From positions 1,083,032 through 1,147,031 of the forward strand of contig JAJEKV010000112.1 in the NCBI GenBank assembly GCA_021234155.1: a stretch of 64,000 bases of DNA, read 5' to 3'. The stretch is from Isoetes taiwanensis (lineage: Eukaryota > Streptophyta > Lycopodiopsida > Isoetales > Isoetaceae). Below, in pieces: positions 58,190 through 64,000 of this stretch; the stretch's first letter is position 1, and every line of letters begins with the position of its first letter. Made by a program: the position numbers and the translations under genes. A model generated the notes under the pieces. It did not search any database and had not been told where the DNA came from. It was given only the letters and a program-made list of their open reading frames with translations.

Positions 58190-58560
58190 ACCCAGTGTAT
58201 AATGCTTAGATAGATGCAAAATGCTGCATTGACAAAGTCTGTTCTGGCATGGCTCACCAATCCAAATGCGCCCATCTCAATTCGAAAATGGTGTGCCTGC
58301 ATGCGAATGGAGGCAATGAGTCCGCACCTTTTCATGGGAAAATGGATACACAGGTAGCATTGCGGGCCCCATTCTAATGTGGGATTTATGTGGTGCTCGT
58401 AGTGTGTTGTCTTGATCTATTCAAGGGCATTGGCATCCCAGAGCTTGCTGAGGAAGCAAGCATCAAGATATTGCCTTAAGCTATGGCGATCTACCTCTAT
58501 TTGCACATATATGCATCATTATCTCGCACATTCCATCTAGCCGACCATTGAGCTCTCTTT
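58190..58560 (+). repeat. Dispersed paralogous segment, copy 2 (exon-like)
   Basis: Plus-strand homologue of 43,370-42,920 (minus). Readable blocks are KSVLAWLTNPNA, CACMRMEAMSP and LDLFKGIGIPELAEEAS. A one-base shift separates the first and second parts. No function recognised. It abuts the 3' end of the LINE at 58,600. Confidence 0.6.
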
Positions 58561-58689
58561 TCCCTCGGTGAGGGCCTTGAGGAGCTACGACCCTATTGCC
58601 ATGATATAAGCTAGGTTAGGGGAGGCGAGCATCCTCCATATTGACCACCTTCTGAAAATAGACAATGTGGCGATCAAGGACCGCCCTCT

Positions 58690-59314
58690 AAAGAGGCAAG
58701 AAACCCATCTCCTGCAAAAGAATTTGATATGGGAATGTGGAATTCACCCCCAGTACTCGTACCAAGAAGGTTTTTACTACCTGCTCCAAGTCATTCCAGA
58801 TAGCGAAGGATACTAATGGACCCCATACTTCGATCCTGTATAAAAGCACAGGCTCCACTGAGATCTTGAACAAGTGCGACTGATGGGCCCAATCATATAG
58901 CTCCGCTCTGCGACTATTGTTCTGCATTGCATATAGTGCCTTCCAGCCTGCCGTCACTCATAGCCATATGGATGTGTCCCAGTGCATAGTAGAAGGAAAC
59001 TCCACTCCCGAATATTTGTATGTGGGTGCCACTTCCATATTTTGCCCTTGGTAGCTGAAAGAGGGGATCCTCGGCTAACGTGAGGATGATATGAGGACCA
59101 CCTTAGTGTTGGCCAGGTTGACGCACATATCAGTCGCTTCGTAGAATGTGTCCAGGGCATCGAGATGACACTGCATGTCTGCTGGAGTGTAAGCTAGGAG
59201 GTCCATATCATCAGCATATATTAACTGTCGGATGATCCGATGCAGAAGGTGAGCTCCGTTGCCTCCATTGTCAGCCAGCCAGCTCTCCAACTGATCAATG
59301 TAAAGCCCAAACAA
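58690..59314 (-). pseudogene. LINE reverse transcriptase palm and post-RT region
   Basis: The frame 59,075-59,314 begins FGLYIDQLESWL, includes RQLIYADDMDLLA (catalytic YADD intact), and ends VNLANTKVVLISSS. After a frameshift, TYKYSGVEFPS and the 58,688-58,957 frame (WKALYAMQNNSRRAELYDWA, then LLYRIEVWG) follow. This is the reference copy I used for the more decayed LINEs. Confidence 0.85.
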
Positions 59315-59910
59315 TGTTTGTAAAGCCCAAACAATGTTGTACTGGTTTTCTGAGAACCCTTCGCCAGAATGTCCTGGGGTGATGTTCTAGGAGGCAAAAC
59401 ATTTCTCTTTGATGTGCTGCGATGTACTTGGCTTTCTTAGCTTTAACAAAGATGCGGTACTGTCTGTGTGTGGGCGTAATGCAGGGTCTGTGACCTTGTG
59501 GAGCCAACATTTATTTTCCTGGCTTGTCTGTTGCTCTAGTGTAGGGTACTATAAAATTCCTGCCAGGTCATCTACAAGAATCTAGGCATAAGCCCCGTCA
59601 TGTTCATAATCTAATCGCAGTTGAGGCATGTGAGAATTTGTCGTATAGGGGTTCGCACAACCTGCCAAATCAGCTGCAAGTAGAATGGTAGGTGGTCTGA
59701 GTCGACCATTTCATCTCTTTTAGTTGTTCCAACTGGAAGCGCTTGACGACATGCATATCCTGCTCAGACACCAGCACATAGTCCACCACACTAGATCTGC
59801 AAATATTCTTGCAGGAGGATGGCTACTGTGACAGTCCATTGCAAATTACCAGGTCAAAGATACCACAGAGCAAAAGCAACTGCCTACCATAGCGCATGAC
59901 CTAATTGTCA

Positions 59911-60795
59911 TCAGGTGTCCATGGCCAAGCTCTTTCTGTAGGATGCAGCTAACACATCATCAATCAAGGGATCAAATCTCATCGCTTGTTCTTTCCCGGT
60001 GCATGCATTGAAGTCTCCAAGGAGTATGACACTGCCCAATTGCTTATGCTCATTTATGTCATCATATAGATCGACATAGGGGTCCAGTCTATCCACATCT
60101 GAGTGGGTGTGATAGAAGTTGCTCTCTGCACATGGGAAGTAGTAGGCTACCACAAAGAGAGGTCTGCTACTGCAGTTTTGCACATGCACCCACAGGTACC
60201 GGTTGTGCCTGTCCGTCTTGAACAAGGAGATTGATTGTGCCAAGGCCGTCCAGTAGTAGTAGGCAACCCTCCATGCCCCCACTTTCCTGTACAATCATTG
60301 AAGATTGAGTAGCGCTAGTATCTTGGCAAGTCGGGTATTCTGTATCCTGCATGCTCCCATGTTTCCATGAGGAAGATGAGATCCATGTCTGCGGCAACCG
60401 AGTTGACACTATCTCTCTTCCGCCATGGGAAACCCCGACAATTCCAGGAGACCATGCAGAGGACAATTCCTATTTGTTGGCAGGGGTTGCAACTTCTGGA
60501 TTCCGGTGTGCTTGTGAAGGGGGGAGAAGGGGATGGTAGAATTGGAAGCAGCATGAGACGTGCCAGCAGCAGAAGGTGAGGCAACCGGAGCAGGGAGTGG
60601 AGCTGTAGCATGCAAAGCAGGGATATGGTCAGGAGATGCTGGAGGGTTCGCAGCATTCATAGCAGCATTTGGCGGCCTGAGCCAATCCAAAAAGAACTTT
60701 CCTGTCAGAGACCAAGGTGATGGAAGAGGGTAAGTTGTCGGTGTAAGTCGGGAGTGATAATCATGTATGAGCCAAAGGAGAACGTCAACGTCCAT
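59911..60795 (-). pseudogene. LINE ORF2 endonuclease (EEP family)
   Basis: The frame at 60,409-60,795 gives a 128-codon proline/serine/threonine-rich leader. It shifts to VSWNCRGFPWRKRDSVN and ADMDLIFLMETW (60,315-60,656), the N-terminal N and E motifs of EEP nucleases. A later frame (59,911-60,294) has VVAYYFP, SVILLGDFNACTG and the acidic D..DD block. The nuclease would nick the target for priming. At least two frameshifts are present. Confidence 0.85.
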
Positions 60796-60800
60796 GAGTT

Positions 60801-61458
60801 ATTGCAATGTCATGAGCCACTATTGTAGAAGCATCTCCCCAATGGCCTGTGTAGGTGCCATAAAGGGAAGGATCTAGATCAATTTCTAATAAGCATTGCT
60901 GCCACCATTACCTTGCAATGGAATATGAGATGGGACGAAGGGAATAAAGGACGAAAGAGAGGGTCGACGCAAGGAGGATCAGATAAATGAAATGCGCCAC
61001 AAAAGATGAAATGTTGTAAAAGAGCAATAGGACGTTTAATGATGAAAGCCTAGCCAATACTACTGAACAACCTCTACCAGATTAATCCTATTTGGAGCGA
61101 CGAATGAGGATAGAGGCATGTTAAGATTTAGTGCCAATGCATCAGGGATGCGTAAAAAGGTAGTGAAAGGTAGAGTGATCAAAGTGGCTTTTGTCTTGTC
61201 TATAAATGAGCAGATGGAGCGGCAAAACATATGACAATAAAATATAAATGGGTAGGGAGCGAAGGTAGATGAGGCGGCGTTTTGCATGATGAATGTCGGT
61301 TAGCGATAAAAGGGGTAGAGGTGAGGAAAGAGGAGAAGATAAGTTGAGAAATTGGTGAAAAAGGACGATAGCTGCAGATTCGAAAAGGAGAGAGGATGAA
61401 GAGAATTGGATGTCTTGAGAGATGCAAAAAAGGTAGCAACAGGTGATGTAGGAAGATA
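60801..61458. other. Spacer between LINE copies
   Basis: AT/purine-rich. No ORF1 is recognisable upstream of LINE B, although this is where one would lie. Short frames show no motif. Confidence 0.4.
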
Positions 61459-63130
61459 AGGAAGGAAGGAAGGAAGTATATTTTAACGTCCACGGAGGCC
61501 AACTGGCCTATGAGACGGTGATACAATATAGCAGAAAGTTTCCAAACACAAAAGAAAACCACAGAAACCCTGTACAATGTGTCTCTACACTGGGATGAAA
61601 AAATCCCCCATGTGGGAGGAAAAACCCTTGTAATAGGCGTTGAGAGGCCCTATCTGGCGCTCAAATTCCTGTCTTTGTGAGGGACTCAGACGGTGGAGAC
61701 TTGCAAAATGTAGGGCCTTGAGGCGTGCAACCATTGGCAGCATTGTTGATGGTGCTATCTCGAGCATACGAGATCGGCATGAGTTGCTTAGATGTGTGCA
61801 TCTGTTTGGGCATTCCCAGAGCATGGTGTTCATCTTCTACTATCGCATGTGACAAAGACTGACATAATCTCTCATGCCGGGATTCCCCGCCCCTCCATCG
61901 TACCCCAATGGCTTTGTCTCAATTCGTGATGGTGGGACCCATCCTTATTGCGGCTATAGCTCTCGTTTCTTTGTAGAGATGTGTGCCTTCAAATCTTGGT
62001 GGGGGCCATGTTCAAGCGACGGATTAACTGCGTGTGGTAGTGCTCATTTTTTGCTTTGCAAAGAGGGCGCATCCCACAAAGAACAAAGCGCTCATTCAAA
62101 TACGGCTCCTGCTCCGATATCATAACATATCCATAATGTGTTGATAGTCTATGGACCATCTTGCAAACCATCCCCTACAATGCTCCGCCACTCTTTTAGG
62201 ACGTTGTGGCCCTTGTGCCAATAACTTGAGCCGGGGAGGAAGGCGTTGTGCATCCATACGTCAACCTTATGGAGATATGCAAGGTGCTGCGTATAGCGAA
62301 TCTTTGCGAGGGCCAAAAGCTTGATCTCATACTGACAAAAATCGGATAAGGCACCGTGTCCTTGGCGCCTAGGTTGTATGTCGGGGAAAGCCTTATGTAC
62401 CCTCTCTAGCTTATCCCAAGTACCTTTGCTAACCGGCCCCAAATCTCTACCCCATACAGAATTACGGGTTCCACGAGTGCTCGGAGCAGGTGTGCTTTGC
62501 ATGCCCAATCGCATACATCTAATGCCAGAATGGCTATTACGCATTGCATACGGGGCTTTCCATCCGTCTTGACCCTTCTTTCTACGGTCATCCCATAGCA
62601 TGTTAGCGAGAAATCGATTCGAGATACTTAAAGGTCCTTACAACTTTCATCATTTGTCCTCTATAATAGAAATGCGGGATATCATCTTTAGCATACGGGA
62701 TTAACCTTGACTTGGTTTTTCTGGCTGGTTGGTATCATTCTGCTATGTCCGCGAAATTGACGAGAGCATCCAAATGTTCCTGCATACTCCCTACCTGTAT
62801 CGGACAATAAGCCCGGATAAACGCATAGAGCAAGCTGTTATCTTGTATATGCCTGCCTCGGCAGCTGCGGGCCACCACCTCCATGTTCTTGCATCAGTGC
62901 GCAACTTGTCAATATAGAGTCCAAAAAGCGTTGGAGATAGCGGGCATCCTGTTTAACACGTGGTGTTGTTCACCGGTGGTCCGAACTTGGGGCAAAGTGG
63001 CATATATTCCGTCATAGAGCGGTAGATAGCATTACCGCAAATCACGTGGGACATGTAGCTCCTGCAGGCGTTGCCACAACGGTCGAGGGGACCGTATCAT
63101 ATGTCGTCATAAAATCCACGAAAACGGCAA
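61459..63130 (-). mobile_element. LINE copy C, 5'-truncated
   Basis: Minus strand: a reverse transcriptase piece (62,960-62,870: CPLSPTLFGLYIDKLRT), post-RT region (62,601-62,149: DGWKAPYAMRN, LVEPVILYGVEIWG), a cysteine/histidine-rich end (61,855-61,585: EDEHHAL, WECPN..THL), the conserved family 3' block (61,516-61,481) and a (TTCC)n tail (61,477-61,459). The catalytic YADD segment is not recognisable. It sits upstream of LINE B in the same orientation. Confidence 0.8.
61585..61860 (-). pseudogene. LINE ORF2 C-terminus with zinc-knuckle-like motif
   Basis: Frames at 61,661-61,855 and 61,585-61,833 share EDEHHAL and MLWECPNRCTHLSNSC, the H...L.CP...H pattern of the C-terminal knuckle in many LINEs. 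The frame ends in KGFSSHMGDFFIPV before a stop near 61,585. Some 70 bases later comes the conserved 3' block. The first cysteines are lost through frameshift. Confidence 0.65.
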
Positions 63131-64000
63131 TACAAAGTCACGATTGCATTGCGCTTTAGCTTCCATAAGGATTACGAGGTAAAATATGATCACTTTCGTG
63201 GAGGGGGCGGGAAAACCTGTCCAACCGCGTACGTGCGGTTTCCTCCGCCCATTAAGGAACAAACATGCATTGCTTTTTGGCCATGGAAGCCCCCTTTTAT
63301 TCTACCATGTCCGGCATGGAATAAAATAATAAGCTAAGATTAGCCGGATGGCTATTTTATAGCTTTTGTTCAAGAAAAAATGGCTAAACTAAATGGAAAA
63401 AATGCTTAAAATAAAAATAAAATTTTTAGCCCTTTTTTTTTTCCACCCAAGTGAGCTTCTAGGTCGAATAGCCAAACCTTCATCTCGGACAACTCTAATG
63501 AGACCATCAATTAGCTAAATCTAAGAAAAGGAGGCTTAGAAAAATAGATGGATTAGCCTACTGCCGACATCAAGATCTATATGGACTTTAAGAAATCACC
63601 AAGTAGGGTTCAATTTGTTTGTTTTCTTTTTAATTATTTTTGGGTTGCCCTAGGGGCAAACCCCGATAATAATGGGTTTACGGCATATTCTAAGTATATG
63701 CGGAATATACCTAAGATATATACTGTGTTGCTAAAACCTTACGTTTCCTGTAAATTGGTGGTCACTTCCGTTGTGGGTCGCGGACGTTTGAGCCGGATAG
63801 CGGCTAAGACAAGCGAGGCATAGGGCTATGGCACAGTCGCGATTTGTAATGCTACGAGCAAATATTCTGAGCACATGAATGGAAGGAGGGGCTTGCAAGC
63901 GGGCGCATGAAGCTATTTTTTCTTGATCGTGCATTGCGTCTAGAAAACTTCAAAAATGCATAAAGTTACATTCAATATCCTTATGCTTTTTGCAGATTTT
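63131..64000. other. Right-edge spacer
   Basis: AT-rich, with a poly(T) near 63,434. Frames of 62-80 codons show no motif. Nothing is called. Confidence 0.4.

Larger units (their letters stand above)
58600..60800 (-). mobile_element. LINE copy B, internally deleted
   Basis: Minus strand from right to left: a proline-rich leader and endonuclease (60,795-59,911), endonuclease end (59,900-59,560, DLVICNGL), linker (59,510-59,340), reverse transcriptase palm (59,314-59,075, LIYADDMDLL), post-RT region (59,040-58,690) and RHIVYF near 58,640. The palm follows directly on the linker, so most of the RT fingers region is missing. A 20-bp unit TGTAAAGCCCAAACAATGTT is duplicated exactly at that junction. 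The family matches the left-edge LINE and copy C. Confidence 0.85.

Overview
The window looks like intergenic DNA from a land plant with a large genome filled with transposable elements. Direct support comes from a Ty1/copia-style primer-binding site (TGGTATCAGAGC, matching plant initiator tRNA-Met), two Ty3/gypsy elements whose reverse transcriptase and GGS-type protease resemble Athila-like plant elements, several LINEs, foldback/MITE elements and a likely Helitron. I found no complete host gene, rRNA or convincing tRNA. The exact clade cannot be read from the sequence; a fern, lycophyte or other large-genome plant is possible, but that is inference.

Layout. Positions 1-3,980 are GC-rich and hold a decayed minus-strand LINE: ORF1-like region, endonuclease, reverse transcriptase, then C-terminal part running off the left edge. 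From 4,000 to 17,000 the DNA is AT-rich and holds a six-unit hairpin repeat (4,505-4,658), a LINE 3' end (5,631-6,250), a diverged 0.3-kb tandem duplication (7,930-8,545), exon-like minus-strand reading frames (9,661-11,018), a MITE with TTA target duplications (15,389-15,711) and a poly(A) L1-like 3' end. Positions 17,040-23,193 are a minus-strand Ty3/gypsy element with one LTR and gag, protease, RT, RNase H and integrase remnants, truncated inside integrase.

The most unusual block is 26,563-33,269. It is a non-autonomous LTR retrotransposon arranged LTR-internal-LTR-internal-LTR with an exact 2,035-bp period. Its first LTR is split by a 1,828-bp insertion with Helitron-type ends (5' TC, 3' CTAG, inserted between A and T). 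The other two LTRs preserve the empty site. The inserted element consists mostly of a roughly 1.6-kb nearly all-purine tract. Each internal unit ends, just before the polypurine tract, with five hairpins of the same architecture (outer stem, 3-nt AGA bulge, 6-bp inner stem). The stems differ by compensatory changes, which suggests a selected RNA structure.

From 34,700 to 46,800 there is a LINE endonuclease fragment, a second LINE tail, an (AGGGAT)11 array just upstream of a small open frame, a 103-bp tandem duplication, a 454-bp foldback element with 136-bp arms, and a lysine/proline/alanine-rich segment resembling a linker-histone tail. Positions 46,810-57,725 are a second Ty3/gypsy element of the same family on the plus strand, with both LTRs and an extra 3.9-kb region between integrase and the 3' LTR. 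The right end (58,600-63,130) holds two more minus-strand LINEs of the same family as the left-edge copy.

None of the retroelement reading frames is intact. Their coding regions can be followed only across frameshifts and stops, so all appear inactive. The non-autonomous LTR array looks youngest, because its two units differ at only a few bases that I noticed.
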